From Arcobacter nitrofigilis DSM 7299 (GTDB lineage: Bacteria > Campylobacterota > Campylobacteria > Campylobacterales > Arcobacteraceae): a DNA stretch of 64,000 nt. How positions within the stretch are numbered: position 1 is the stretch's first letter; every line of letters starts with the position of its first letter. The DNA is taken from positions 496,001 through 560,000 of the forward strand of contig NC_014166.1 of NCBI RefSeq assembly GCF_000092245.1, in the 5' to 3' direction. Shown piece after piece: positions 27,132 to 36,743 of this stretch. The position numbers were made by a program, and so were the translations under genes. A model generated the notes under the pieces. The model was not told the DNA's origin. It saw only the letters and a program-made list of their open reading frames with translations, and searched no databases.

Positions 27132-28916
27132 ATGAAAAAATATGAAAAACAAAAACAAGGACTTTGGAGTATTATTGCTCCAGTTAATATTTATATAAAA
27201 TTTGCGATGTTCTTATCAGCTATTGGCGCAATTACTTCAGTTATGGGATTCGTCCTTTTAGCATACGTTATAGGGTTGACATCAGGTGGGTCTATTAGTT
27301 TATTTGGAATAAACTTTGAATTAAAAGAATCTTTGATTCTTTTATCTGTAATTACAATTTTTTCATTTCTGGCTAAGTATTATTCTTTTGTAATATCTCA
27401 TCTTGGAGCTTTTAGGTTAGAACAAATTTTAAGAGTAAAGATTACTACTCATATGTCACAAGTTCCATTAGGTCATATAATAACTATAGGTACTGGTGCG
27501 ATAAAAAAAGTTTTACTTGATGATGTGAAAAACTTGCATGCTTTTGTGGCAGATAATACACCTTTTATGGCAAAAGCAATTATTTCTCCTATTGCTTCAA
27601 TGATAGCACTATTTTTTATTGATTATCGATTAGCTTTTGTTGCTTTTGGTGTATTATTAATTGGTGGCATTCTTATGAGTCTTGTGATGAAGGATTCGGT
27701 GAATTATAGGAATAATTATGAACAAAGCCAATCCGAAATCAATAAAGCAGTTGTTGAATTTATTCAAGCAATGCCAGTTGTTAGAACATTTGATGATGGT
27801 ACAACTTCTTTTAAACGATATAATAATTCACTTGATCGATACCGTATGCATTTAAAAGAGTGGATAGCAACAACAAGTAATCCAGCTAGAATATCTATGA
27901 CTATACTAAGTCCTATGCCAACGCTTTTAGCTATAAGTATTGCTGGATTATTTTTTATGATAAATGGCACTCTTTTATTTGCTCCTTTTATTGCTGCTTT
28001 ACTTGTAAGTACAGGAATGGCAGATGCAATGATACCTTTAATGTGGATGAGTAATTTTGTCAAAAAATCAACTGCAGCTGCTATAAGAATACAAGAAATT
28101 ATGACAATTCCTAGTCTAAAAATAAGTGATAAAAAAGAAAAAATCGAAAATACCAATATTGTATTTGAAAATGTTTCATTTAAATATAAGGAAGAAGATA
28201 ATTACGCACTTAAAGGAGTCTCTTTTGAAGTACCTAAAAATACAGTAACGGCACTTGTAGGAGCAAGTGGAGCAGGGAAAAGTACTGTAGCAAAACTTAT
28301 TCCTAGATTTTGGGATGTAACAAGTGGAACTATTAAAATAGGTGATGTAAATATCAAAAATATTGATTCAGAAACTTTAATGAATACAGTTTCCTTTGTG
28401 TTTCAAGATACCTTTTTATTTAATGATACCCTTGGAAATAATATAAAAATAGCCAATAATAATGCTAGTGACGAAGATATGATACAAGCTGCAAAAGCAG
28501 CTCAAATTCATGAATTTATCCAAAGTTTACCCAATGGCTATGAAACAATGGCAGGAGATAGAGGAACAAATCTTTCAGGTGGTCAAAAACAAAGAATTAC
28601 GATTGCTCGATCGATTTTAAGGAATACTCCTATTGTAGTGCTTGATGAAGCAACTGCTTTTGCTGATCCTGAAAATGAAGAAGAAATTATCAAAGCTTTA
28701 GCAAATCTGATGAAAAATAAAACAGTTATTGTAATTGCACATAGACTCTCAACCATAAAAGATGTTAATCAAATCATAGTATTTGATAATGGTGAAATAA
28801 AAGAAAAAGGAAAGCATGAAGAACTCTTACAGATACAAGGGATTTATGCAAATCTTTGGAGCAATTATGAAAAAGCTCAAAATTGGGATATGCAACATAT
28901 AGGAGCTGAAAAATGA
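27132..28916 (+). CDS. ABC transporter, YbtP/IrtA-like half
   Basis: Membrane-fused ATPase of the exporter fold, 594 residues: about six helices (20-300), then a nucleotide-binding domain with Walker A GASGAGKST (from Gly377), signature LSGGQKQR, Walker B VVLDEATAF and switch VIAHRLST. In yersiniabactin and mycobactin systems (YbtPQ, IrtAB) such heterodimers import the ferric siderophore despite the exporter fold. The context here, after a FyuA-like receptor and before an RhtX-like carrier, supports import. The next subunit overlaps by ATGA. Confidence 0.82.
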   Translation: MKKYEKQKQGLWSIIAPVNIYIKFAMFLSAIGAITSVMGFVLLAYVIGLTSGGSISLFGINFELKESLILLSVITIFSFLAKYYSFVISHLGAFRLEQILRVKITTHMSQVPLGHIITIGTGAIKKVLLDDVKNLHAFVADNTPFMAKAIISPIASMIALFFIDYRLAFVAFGVLLIGGILMSLVMKDSVNYRNNYEQSQSEINKAVVEFIQAMPVVRTFDDGTTSFKRYNNSLDRYRMHLKEWIATTSNPARISMTILSPMPTLLAISIAGLFFMINGTLLFAPFIAALLVSTGMADAMIPLMWMSNFVKKSTAAAIRIQEIMTIPSLKISDKKEKIENTNIVFENVSFKYKEEDNYALKGVSFEVPKNTVTALVGASGAGKSTVAKLIPRFWDVTSGTIKIGDVNIKNIDSETLMNTVSFVFQDTFLFNDTLGNNIKIANNNASDEDMIQAAKAAQIHEFIQSLPNGYETMAGDRGTNLSGGQKQRITIARSILRNTPIVVLDEATAFADPENEEEIIKALANLMKNKTVIVIAHRLSTIKDVNQIIVFDNGEIKEKGKHEELLQIQGIYANLWSNYEKAQNWDMQHIGAEK

Positions 28917-30682
28917 AAAAGAATCAATTTACCTCTATTTCTACTATTTATAAACTCACTTTAGAATTAGCAGGTGATAAAGAAAATGAGTTTAAAAAAA
29001 GTTTGATATATTTTACCTTGGCTTTTGTATCACAAGGTCTTGCTTTTGGTATGTTTTATCCTATGTTAAAATCAATGTTTGCAGAGACATTTATTTTATC
29101 AAATACTTTTTTATATTTAGGAGTAATGGCTTTGTTTAGTGTCATATCATTTTGGGCAAAATGGAAAGGGCATGATTTTGATTATACGGGTAATATAGTA
29201 GAAATAAGTCATGATATAAGAACAAAACTCGGCGTTGCACTTAGAAAAATGCCTTTAGAAAAACTTTCAAGGTATAAAACTGGAGAATTAAATTCAATCT
29301 TTTCAAGTAATGTGGATGAGTCTGTTTTACACATGGGGATGATTGCTTCTATGTTTTTACAAATCATAATTGTACCAATAACCATTGTTATTTTTACTTT
29401 CTTCGTTGACTATCGATTGGCTTTATTGATTTTATTAATTTTGCCATTTGCTATTCCTCTTTATAATTGGAAAAGAAATGATTCAAATAAAGAAAAAGTT
29501 GAATTTAATAAAGCAAATGCAATTTTAGAAGCTGATTTTATAGAATACATTCAAGGTTTACCTGTATTAAGAGCTGTGAATAAGGTTGGAGTGAATGCTC
29601 AAAATTTACATGATTCTATAGCCCATGTAAAAGAAGTACAAAAAGAAGGATTACATAAAGGACAAATTCCCTTTGTACTTATGGGTATCTTGATTGAAAT
29701 AACTTTATTGGCATTGGTTTTTATAGGCTCATATTTTATATTAGATAATAGCTTATCTATTATAACTTTAGCTGCTGCTGTAATTGTTGTATCTAGATTA
29801 TCAGAACCCTTATCTATTTTTTTAGGAGTAGTTTCAGTATTTGATATCATGGATTCAGCATTTAATCGAATAAAAGCTATTTTCGCTATTAATCCATTAA
29901 TTATAGAAAAACCATATCAAGAGGCAGAAACTTTTGATATTACTTTTGATAATGTAAGTTTTGCTTATGAAAATCAGAAAACAAATGCACTTAAAAAAGT
30001 AAGTTTTTCTATGCCAAATAAAACAATGACAGCTATAGTTGGACATTCAGGTTGTGGTAAAACAACACTTACAAAAATGATTATGAGATATTCAGATCCC
30101 CAAACTGGAAGTATTAAAATTGGTGGAATAAATATAAAAAATATGAGTTCAATAGATTTGATGAAAAATATCTCAGTGGTATTTCAAGATGTATATTTAT
30201 TTGATGATACTATTATGAATAATATTCGTATGGCAAATCAAAATGCTACGGATAAAGAAGTAGAAATTGCAGCCCAAAGTGCATTTTGTCATGAGTTTAT
30301 TTCTAGATTACCTGCTGGTTATAATACAACAATAGGAGATATTGGTGGAAGCTTAAGTGGAGGAGAAAAGCAAAGAATAAGTATAGCAAGAGCTATATTA
30401 AAAAATGCACCCATAGTAATTCTTGATGAACCCACTGCTGCTCTTGATACTCAAAGTGAAGTCGCTGTACAAAAAGCTATTGATAAACTTCTTGAAGATA
30501 AAACAGTAATAGTAATTGCTCATAGACTTTCTACTATTTCAAGTGCAGATAATATCCTTGTATTAGATAATGGAGAAGTAATTGAGATGGGTACTCATAA
30601 TGAATTAGTAAATAACAAAGACAAATATTTTGATATGTGGTCTGCTCAACAAAGAGTAAAAGAATGGAGTCTGGATGCATAA
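28913..30682 (+). CDS. ABC transporter, YbtQ/IrtB-like half
   Basis: Second half-transporter, 589 residues, same domain order as its partner. Walker A GHSGCGKTT also begins at residue 377, signature LSGGEKQR, Walker B VILDEPTAALD, switch IAHRLST. Both active-site sets look intact, so the heterodimer could hydrolyse ATP at both sites. It overlaps the upstream subunit by 4 bp and the MFS gene by 8 bp. Confidence 0.82.
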   Translation: MKKNQFTSISTIYKLTLELAGDKENEFKKSLIYFTLAFVSQGLAFGMFYPMLKSMFAETFILSNTFLYLGVMALFSVISFWAKWKGHDFDYTGNIVEISHDIRTKLGVALRKMPLEKLSRYKTGELNSIFSSNVDESVLHMGMIASMFLQIIIVPITIVIFTFFVDYRLALLILLILPFAIPLYNWKRNDSNKEKVEFNKANAILEADFIEYIQGLPVLRAVNKVGVNAQNLHDSIAHVKEVQKEGLHKGQIPFVLMGILIEITLLALVFIGSYFILDNSLSIITLAAAVIVVSRLSEPLSIFLGVVSVFDIMDSAFNRIKAIFAINPLIIEKPYQEAETFDITFDNVSFAYENQKTNALKKVSFSMPNKTMTAIVGHSGCGKTTLTKMIMRYSDPQTGSIKIGGINIKNMSSIDLMKNISVVFQDVYLFDDTIMNNIRMANQNATDKEVEIAAQSAFCHEFISRLPAGYNTTIGDIGGSLSGGEKQRISIARAILKNAPIVILDEPTAALDTQSEVAVQKAIDKLLEDKTVIVIAHRLSTISSADNILVLDNGEVIEMGTHNELVNNKDKYFDMWSAQQRVKEWSLDA

Positions 30683-31892
30683 ATGTTCTGCTTTGAATAT
30701 CCAAGCTATTTTTCTATTAGCTAGTTTATATATTACTCAATATGTGGGATTTTCTTTTTTTTCAGTTGCAATTATTGCAATCTGGCGAAAAAGTGGCATG
30801 CCATTGGAACAATTAGGCTTTTTTTCTTTAATTAGTTTAGTTTGGGTTGTAAAGTTTTTATGGGCTCCTTGGGTAGATAGATATGTTACAAAACACGAGG
30901 GATATTACTCTAGTTTTCTTAAAATAGTTCAGCTTTTATTGATTATAGCAATCTCTTTTTCTTCTTTTTTTGATGTTATTGAAGATAAATTAATCATAAT
31001 TATATCTTTGGTTTTAGTGGGACTTTTAGCAGCTAGTCAAGACATAGCAACAGAGGGATTAGCTTTTAAACTTTTAAATATAAATGAAAGAGGATTGGGA
31101 GGTACTCTTAAAACAACAGGAGGAATTATTGGAAATATTGTAGGCGTTGGGGGAGCTTTAGCTATTTATGAGTATTTTGGTTGGAGTGCTACTATATTAC
31201 TTTTAGCTTTTATTACAACTATTACTCTTATTCAATTATTTTTTTATAAAGAATCTAAGTGTGAAGTTGAACATACAATCCATGATATTTCATGGAGACT
31301 TTTTTATCAATTTTGGAATAAAAAGGGGCGTTTGTTATTACTTATTTTATTAATAATTTATCCAATAGGAATGAGTATGTCCTATGCTTTACTAACTCCA
31401 ATATTGGTAGATGCTGGTTATTCTTTAGATAAAATTGGGTTTATAAATGGTGTAGTTGGAAGTGTCATAGGTGTTATTGCAGCCGTTATTAGTGGTTTTT
31501 TATTAAGAATATTTTCAAGGAAAACGATGCTTATTAGTATTAGTATTTTTGAAGGTTTTGGTTTTTTAACACTATTATTTCTTGTTAATGGTCACTCAAA
31601 TATTTTATTTGCTTCCTTATCTATGGGAATTATTTTTATAAGTTATAGTGCTTCTATGCCAATTATTCATGCGCTTATGATGGATCAATTATCAACAAAA
31701 TCACCTACAACTGAATATGCTTTACAGTTTACACCTTTAATGTTAACAGGTGTTATTGCTAGTGTATTTGGTATTTCTTTATCTGGAATTTTTGGATATA
31801 ACACGATGATTATTGTTTCCTCATTATTTTCATTTATCTCAATGATATATGTAGTATTATTTTTTAAAGGAATTGTAAATGAAAGAGATTAA
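30675..31892 (+). CDS. MFS carrier, RhtX/FptX/YbtX-like
   Basis: A 405-residue, 12-helix carrier. The start (YITQYVGFSFFSVAIIAIWRKSGMPLEQLGFFSLISLVWVVKFLWAPWVDRY) and ASQDIATEGLAFKLL resemble the RhtX/FptX siderophore transporters and AmpG-like YbtX. In pyochelin systems FptX moves the ferric complex across the inner membrane. The ATG overlaps the ABC gene end, and its own end overlaps the next MFS gene by 14 bp. Whether it complements or replaces the ABC route is unknown. Confidence 0.75.
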   Translation: MHKCSALNIQAIFLLASLYITQYVGFSFFSVAIIAIWRKSGMPLEQLGFFSLISLVWVVKFLWAPWVDRYVTKHEGYYSSFLKIVQLLLIIAISFSSFFDVIEDKLIIIISLVLVGLLAASQDIATEGLAFKLLNINERGLGGTLKTTGGIIGNIVGVGGALAIYEYFGWSATILLLAFITTITLIQLFFYKESKCEVEHTIHDISWRLFYQFWNKKGRLLLLILLIIYPIGMSMSYALLTPILVDAGYSLDKIGFINGVVGSVIGVIAAVISGFLLRIFSRKTMLISISIFEGFGFLTLLFLVNGHSNILFASLSMGIIFISYSASMPIIHALMMDQLSTKSPTTEYALQFTPLMLTGVIASVFGISLSGIFGYNTMIIVSSLFSFISMIYVVLFFKGIVNERD

Positions 31893-33054
31893 ACCATTAA
31901 TAGGGATTACTATTTTATGTGTTTCTTCAATGATGGCATTTTTAGCCGTAGTAGGTCCAATTATAAGAAAACTAAATTTGCAAGAGTGGCATGCCGGTGT
32001 TATGGTAGCACTTGCTGGTATTGCTTGGATATTTTTGTCAAGATTTTGGGGTAAAAAAAGTGATATTTTTGGAAGAAAGAATATTTTATTATTAAGTATT
32101 TTTGGATTTTTCATATCTTATTTACTCTTAGCAATATTTGTAAATTATGCTGTTATTACTCCACCTTTGGTAATTATTTCTTTTATAGTTCTAATAATAA
32201 CTAGACTACTTATAGGAGTCTTTTATTCAGCAATTCCGCCAGTTTGTAATGCTTTAATAGCTGATAAAGCAAAATCTGGAAAAAGAACTTCATATATGGC
32301 TAGTTTAGGTGCATCAAATGGCTTAGGAATGATTTTAGGTCCAATTATTGGCGGTGCATTGGCAACTTATGGGTTAGCTATTCCTTTATATGCTGCTGCG
32401 ATTTTGCCTTTATTTGCTGTTTTTATTGCCCTTTTCTTTTTAGAAAAAGATAGAAAGATAGAAAAAATAAAAGACACACCTTTGCATTTTTTAGATAAAA
32501 GATTAAGACTTCCAATGATTGCATCATTTATTACAATGTTTAGTATAGTCACATCACAAATTTGTTTAGGATTTTTTATTCTAGATAGATTTCAAACGAA
32601 TGAGATTGAAACAGCAAAAATCACAGGTTATATATTAGCCATTATTGGAGTCGTTTTTATCTTAACTCAAATTGTTGTTTCAAAATTAAAATCTGTAAAA
32701 CCTATAAATTGGTTAACTTTAGGTGCAACATTTAGTGCTATTGGTTATTTATTAATAGGAATAATTACCACAAAAGAAGAATTAACGATGGCTTTTTGTA
32801 TAGGAACTATTGGGCTAGGAATGATAATGCCTGCATTTTTAGCAATTACAGCAAATAGTGTAGAGGCTCATGAACAAGGAATTGCAGCTGGGACAGTATC
32901 TTCAGCACAAGGTCTTGGAATAATAGTTGGACCACTTTTAAGTACTATTTTGTATTCAATAAATCCTAATTTCCCATTTGTTTTTGCGGGAATTACATTT
33001 ATAATATTGTTTGCAGTTAGCTTGTTATACAAAAAGACAAAAGTGATATGTTAG
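31879..33054 (+). CDS. MFS transporter, DHA1 drug-efflux type
   Basis: A 391-residue, 12-helix protein with MFS motif A GKKSDIFGRKN between helices 2 and 3 and GLGMILGPIIGG in helix 5, the motif C pattern of drug/H+ antiporters. In an uptake operon it may export the apo-metallophore or a toxic ligand; this is inference. Its start overlaps the upstream MFS gene and its end overlaps mntP by 7 bp. Confidence 0.75.
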   Translation: MKEIKPLIGITILCVSSMMAFLAVVGPIIRKLNLQEWHAGVMVALAGIAWIFLSRFWGKKSDIFGRKNILLLSIFGFFISYLLLAIFVNYAVITPPLVIISFIVLIITRLLIGVFYSAIPPVCNALIADKAKSGKRTSYMASLGASNGLGMILGPIIGGALATYGLAIPLYAAAILPLFAVFIALFFLEKDRKIEKIKDTPLHFLDKRLRLPMIASFITMFSIVTSQICLGFFILDRFQTNEIETAKITGYILAIIGVVFILTQIVVSKLKSVKPINWLTLGATFSAIGYLLIGIITTKEELTMAFCIGTIGLGMIMPAFLAITANSVEAHEQGIAAGTVSSAQGLGIIVGPLLSTILYSINPNFPFVFAGITFIILFAVSLLYKKTKVIC

Positions 33055-33599
33055 AGGTTTTGGTTTTAGCATTTGCACTTAGTATGGATGCCTTTGCTGT
33101 ATCTATTGGACTTGGAATAAAAAGTAATGAAAACTTAAAAGTATTAGCATTAAAAGCTGGATTATATTTTGGTTTTTTCCAAGCTCTAATGCCATTTATT
33201 GGATATTTAGGTGGAGTTGGATTAAAAGATTATATTGGTAGTTTTGATTATATCATTGCATTTTTATTATTGCTTATAATTGCTATTAAAATGATTATGG
33301 AAGCGCTAGGAGAAAATGTTGAAGAAGAGATAACAAAAGTCTCAACAAAAATATTATTTACTTTAGCTATAGCAACAAGTATTGATGCTATGGCTGCAGG
33401 TTTTTCACTTCACTTATTTAATTTAAACATATATTTATCACTATTTATTATTGGAATTATAACATTTATATTTAGTTTTATTGGTGTTATGATTGGCTCA
33501 AAAGGAACTAAAAAGTATGAAAGTAAAGCTGAAATATTTGGTGGAATAATCTTAATAATTATTGCATTTAAAATTCTTATTCAAAATATTAACTTATAA
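33048..33599 (+). CDS. mntP: Manganese exporter MntP
   Basis: A 183-residue, six-helix inner-membrane protein. LAFALSMDAFAVSIGLG at the start and ATSIDAMAAGFSL in the middle are the paired acidic motifs of MntP. It exports Mn2+ and prevents manganese poisoning. It closes the island with a 7-bp overlap on the MFS gene, adding a second metal-efflux function next to metal uptake. Confidence 0.85.
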   Translation: MLEVLVLAFALSMDAFAVSIGLGIKSNENLKVLALKAGLYFGFFQALMPFIGYLGGVGLKDYIGSFDYIIAFLLLLIIAIKMIMEALGENVEEEITKVSTKILFTLAIATSIDAMAAGFSLHLFNLNIYLSLFIIGIITFIFSFIGVMIGSKGTKKYESKAEIFGGIILIIIAFKILIQNINL

Positions 33600-33678
33600 A
33601 TTACAATATACAAATAAAAAGTAAGTAAGGATTAACCAAAAGTGTGTAAAATTCCAAAAAAGAAATAAAAGGCTATTA

Positions 33679-34461
33679 ATGAAAAAATTAACATTAATTT
33701 TTCTTACTTTATCAACTCTATTATTTATAGGTTGTTCAGATGAGAAAAAAGGTGCAGATACAACAGCAAATGAAAAAGTCATTAAAGTTGGAACTTCAGG
33801 TGCATATTTTCCATTTACATTTTATAAAGATGATAAACTAAAAGGGTTTGAAATTGATGTTTGGAATGCCATTGGTAAAAAATTAAATGCAAAAATTGAG
33901 TTTAAAACTGCTAAGTTTTCAGGACTATTTGGAATGTTAGAAACTGGTAAAATTGATACTATTTCAAACCAAGTAACAATGACAGATAAAAGAATAGAAA
34001 AATATGACTTCACAACTCCTTATGTATACGATGGTGCGCAAATTATCATAAATAAAGATAATAATGATATAAAATCTTTTGATGACTTAAAAGGTAAAAA
34101 AGTTGGTGTAACTTTAGGTACAAATTATGCACAAATTGTAAGAAGTCTAGATAAAAACAATGAAATTGAACTTGTAACATATGAAGGAAATGGATTTGAA
34201 CAAGATGTAAAATTAAATAGAATAGCAGCTTTTGTTCAAGATAGAACTTCTGCGGTTGAACTTATTAAAAAAACTAAATTGCCTTTAAAAATAGTGGGGG
34301 AACCTCTTGAAATATTGACAAACTCTTTTCCTTTTGTAAAAAATGAAAAAAATAAGACATTGATCAAAGAAGTAAATGAAGCTATTGAAGAACTTAGAAA
34401 AGATGGAACATTAAAAAAGATCTCTATATATTGGTTTGATACTAATATTACAGATAAATAA
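33679..34461 (+). CDS. Amino-acid ABC transporter binding lipoprotein (cystine type)
   Basis: Family-3 solute-binding protein, 260 residues. A lipoprotein signal ends in LFIGC with Cys19. The ligand fold shows VGTSGAYFPFTFYKDDKLKGFEIDVWNAIGKKL and the conserved KKVGVTLGTNYAQIV. Cystine is the best guess, given the TcyB/YecS-like permease that follows by TAATG overlap. No ATPase gene lies in the window. Confidence 0.83.
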   Translation: MKKLTLIFLTLSTLLFIGCSDEKKGADTTANEKVIKVGTSGAYFPFTFYKDDKLKGFEIDVWNAIGKKLNAKIEFKTAKFSGLFGMLETGKIDTISNQVTMTDKRIEKYDFTTPYVYDGAQIIINKDNNDIKSFDDLKGKKVGVTLGTNYAQIVRSLDKNNEIELVTYEGNGFEQDVKLNRIAAFVQDRTSAVELIKKTKLPLKIVGEPLEILTNSFPFVKNEKNKTLIKEVNEAIEELRKDGTLKKISIYWFDTNITDK

Positions 34462-35135
34462 TGAAAACATTTGATGTAGATTACGCATTGGGAATTTTCC
34501 CAATACTATTTAAATATATTGATATTACAGTATCTATGGCACTCATAGGAACTGTAATAGCACTATTTATTGCAATATTAATTGCTATAATGAAAACATA
34601 TAAAGTAAAAGTTATTTCTCAATTTTGTGATTTGTATATCTCCTTTTTAAGAGGAACTCCTTTATTAGTTCAACTATTTTTACTATATTATGGACTTCCT
34701 CAAATATTTCCAGTTTTTGCAAATTTAGATTCATATTCTGCATCAATTGCTGGTCTATCTTTACACTTTTCTGCATACATGGCAGAATCAATTAGAGGAG
34801 CTATTTCATCAATTGACAAAGGTCAATTTGAGGCTTCTTCTTCATTAGGTTTGTCAAACACACAAACTTTCATATATATTATATTACCTCAAGCAATTAG
34901 AGTTGCAGTGCCAAGTTTGATGAATAACTTCATTGATTTAATAAAAAGTACATCTCTTGCATTTACACTAGGTGTACCTGAAATAATGGCAAAAGCTCAA
35001 CTTGAAGCTTCTAGTAGTTATAAATATTTTGAGTCATTTCTTGCAGTTGCATTAGTTTATTGGGTTATTGTTTTAGTATTTACATATATTCAAAAGAAAT
35101 TAGAAAAGAAACTTAATAAAGCCTATGCTGTTTAG
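34461..35135 (+). CDS. Amino-acid ABC transporter permease (TcyB/YecS-like)
   Basis: A 224-residue, five-helix inner-membrane permease of the HisMQ family. FLRGTPLLVQLFLLYYGLP and the EAA loop FEASSSLGLSNTQTFIYIILPQAIRVAVPS are typical, and LIKSTSLAFTLGVPEIM resembles cystine permeases. It functions with the upstream lipoprotein; the ATPase must come from elsewhere, as the next gene is unrelated. Confidence 0.83.
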   Translation: MKTFDVDYALGIFPILFKYIDITVSMALIGTVIALFIAILIAIMKTYKVKVISQFCDLYISFLRGTPLLVQLFLLYYGLPQIFPVFANLDSYSASIAGLSLHFSAYMAESIRGAISSIDKGQFEASSSLGLSNTQTFIYIILPQAIRVAVPSLMNNFIDLIKSTSLAFTLGVPEIMAKAQLEASSSYKYFESFLAVALVYWVIVLVFTYIQKKLEKKLNKAYAV

Positions 35136-35184
35136 TTATTCATTCATAGACTTTACCCTTAACACTTTTAAACGATTTTTTTGA

Positions 35185-35190
35185 TACAAT
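35185..35190 (+). promoter_or_regulatory. -10 box for the coaX-hisG unit
   Basis: TGATACAAT gives a TACAAT -10 element 24 bp before the TTG start at 35215. It lies in the short gap after the permease. Confidence 0.4.
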
Positions 35191-35214
35191 ATTTTTTTTA
35201 TAAGGAAATCATAT

Positions 35215-35547
35215 TTGAAAGATTTAACCAACTATTTTAACAAAAAAGATATTATTTTTAAATCAATAGAAAAGATAGACCCAAAAACTATTGGGAGTCG
35301 AAAAAAAGTTGAAATTTATTGTGCAACTGGAATTGATAAAAACTACTATGCTATTATATTACATAACTCAAAAAGTCGATTTATACGAAAGACTGCGGAA
35401 GAATTGATGGAACTTCTTGAAAAACTAAGTGATTATAAAGAACATAATTTTAAGAAAAAGATTTTGCTCATTGGTTCACCTTTATGCTCAAAAGCTAAAA
35501 AATTACTTGTGGATAATAAATGGAGTGTTGATATTGATTTTATGTGA
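35215..35547 (+). CDS. Conserved-looking small protein upstream of coaX
   Basis: Not recognised. 110 residues, no membrane segment or signal; lysine-rich with a central strand pattern (KKVEIYCATGIDKNYYAIILH) and KKILLIGSPLCSKAKKLLVDNKW. The start is TTG (35215-35217) eight bases after AAGGA, a convincing site. Its end overlaps the coaX start by 14 bp, implying translational coupling. It may be an accessory protein of Campylobacterota; no function is proposed. Confidence 0.65.
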   Translation: MKDLTNYFNKKDIIFKSIEKIDPKTIGSRKKVEIYCATGIDKNYYAIILHNSKSRFIRKTAEELMELLEKLSDYKEHNFKKKILLIGSPLCSKAKKLLVDNKWSVDIDFM

Positions 35548-36157
35548 TATAGGAAATAGTACATATCATTTTTTGATAGAAGGTAAAGATAAAAGATATT
35601 TATTAGATGAAGAATTGCCAAAATTTGATGATGAAATATATTTTGTCTCAGTAAATGATAGGGGTTCTAAAAAACTTATAAAATCAAATCCACAAGCAAA
35701 AAATATAGAAAAGCTAATGAAGTTTGAGACAGAATATAAAGGCTTGGGAATAGATAGAGCACTTGCTTGTTATTTTGAAAAGAACTGCATAGTTGTAGAT
35801 GCGGGAAGTGCAATAACAGTTGATATTATGGATGAAAAACATTCTGGTGGTTTTATATTACCAGGTTGTAAAGCATATATGAATACTTATCCTAAAATCT
35901 CCAAAAAACTAAATTTTGATTTTGATATAAATATAAATTTGGATAAAATACCGCTTCAAACAAAAGATGCTATATCATATGCTATGATGAAATCTATTAT
36001 TTTACCAATCAAAGAAGTAAGCAAAGACAGAAAAATTATTTTTACAGGTGGCGACGGAGAGCTATTTAGTAAATATTTTGAAAATAGTGTATATAAAAAA
36101 GATTTGATATTTATGAACATGAAAAGGATTATTGATGCTAACAATTGCATTGCCTAA
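35534..36157 (+). CDS. coaX: Type III pantothenate kinase
   Basis: First step of coenzyme A synthesis, ASKHA fold, cytoplasmic. The N-terminal phosphate loop ILCDIGNSTYHF, GIDRALACY, VVDAGSAITVDIM and GGFILPG are CoaX landmarks. The frame is open far upstream, but TTG at 35534 with GGAG eight bases before places the first residues as in the family and gives 207 residues, the usual length for this short clade. It overlaps the preceding gene by 14 bp and hisG by 23 bp. Confidence 0.82.
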   Translation: MILCDIGNSTYHFLIEGKDKRYLLDEELPKFDDEIYFVSVNDRGSKKLIKSNPQAKNIEKLMKFETEYKGLGIDRALACYFEKNCIVVDAGSAITVDIMDEKHSGGFILPGCKAYMNTYPKISKKLNFDFDININLDKIPLQTKDAISYAMMKSIILPIKEVSKDRKIIFTGGDGELFSKYFENSVYKKDLIFMNMKRIIDANNCIA

Positions 36158-36743
36158 GGGAAGAATTGCAGAAGAGACTTTAGACAAATTTGAGAAAGCT
36201 TTTGGTGAAAAGTTTATATTTGAAAAAAGAAAATTGATTTTAGAGAAAAGTGGATTTAAGTTTTTAAATGTAAGAAACCAAGATGTACCAACTTATGTAA
36301 TGCATGGAGCAGCTGATTTAGGTGTTGTTGGCTTAGATGTTTTAGAAGAAAAAGAGTATGACTTAATCAAACTTCTTGATTTGCAATTAGGAAAGTGCAA
36401 AGTTGCTTTTGGACTTAGAAAGGGAGAAAAGTTAGACTTCTCTAAAAGTAAAATTACCGTTGCAACAAAACATGAAAAAATAGCAAAAAGATATTTTGAA
36501 GAAAAAGCTATGGCTGTTGAGATTATCAAACTTTATGGTTCAATAGAACTTGCACCTTTAGTTAACTTAAGTGATTGTATTGTGGATATTGTAGAAACAG
36601 GTGAAACAATGAAACAAAATGGCTTAGAAGTAGGTCCAACTATTATGTTAAGTAGTGCACACTTAATAGCAAACAAAAATTCATATTATGCAAAAAAAGA
36701 TAAAATTTTAGAACTAAGAGAAAGAATCAAAGCAGTTTTATAA
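36135..36743 (+). CDS. hisG: ATP phosphoribosyltransferase, short form
   Basis: Commits ATP and PRPP to histidine synthesis. MLTIALPKGRIAEE, YVMHGAADLGVVGLDVL and the PRPP loop DIVETGETMKQNGL are present. At 202 residues it lacks the regulatory C-terminal domain, so it is the short form that normally needs HisZ, which is not in this window. The ATG at 36135 with AAAGGA upstream is preferred to the TTG one codon earlier. It starts inside coaX. Confidence 0.93.
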   Translation: MLTIALPKGRIAEETLDKFEKAFGEKFIFEKRKLILEKSGFKFLNVRNQDVPTYVMHGAADLGVVGLDVLEEKEYDLIKLLDLQLGKCKVAFGLRKGEKLDFSKSKITVATKHEKIAKRYFEEKAMAVEIIKLYGSIELAPLVNLSDCIVDIVETGETMKQNGLEVGPTIMLSSAHLIANKNSYYAKKDKILELRERIKAVL

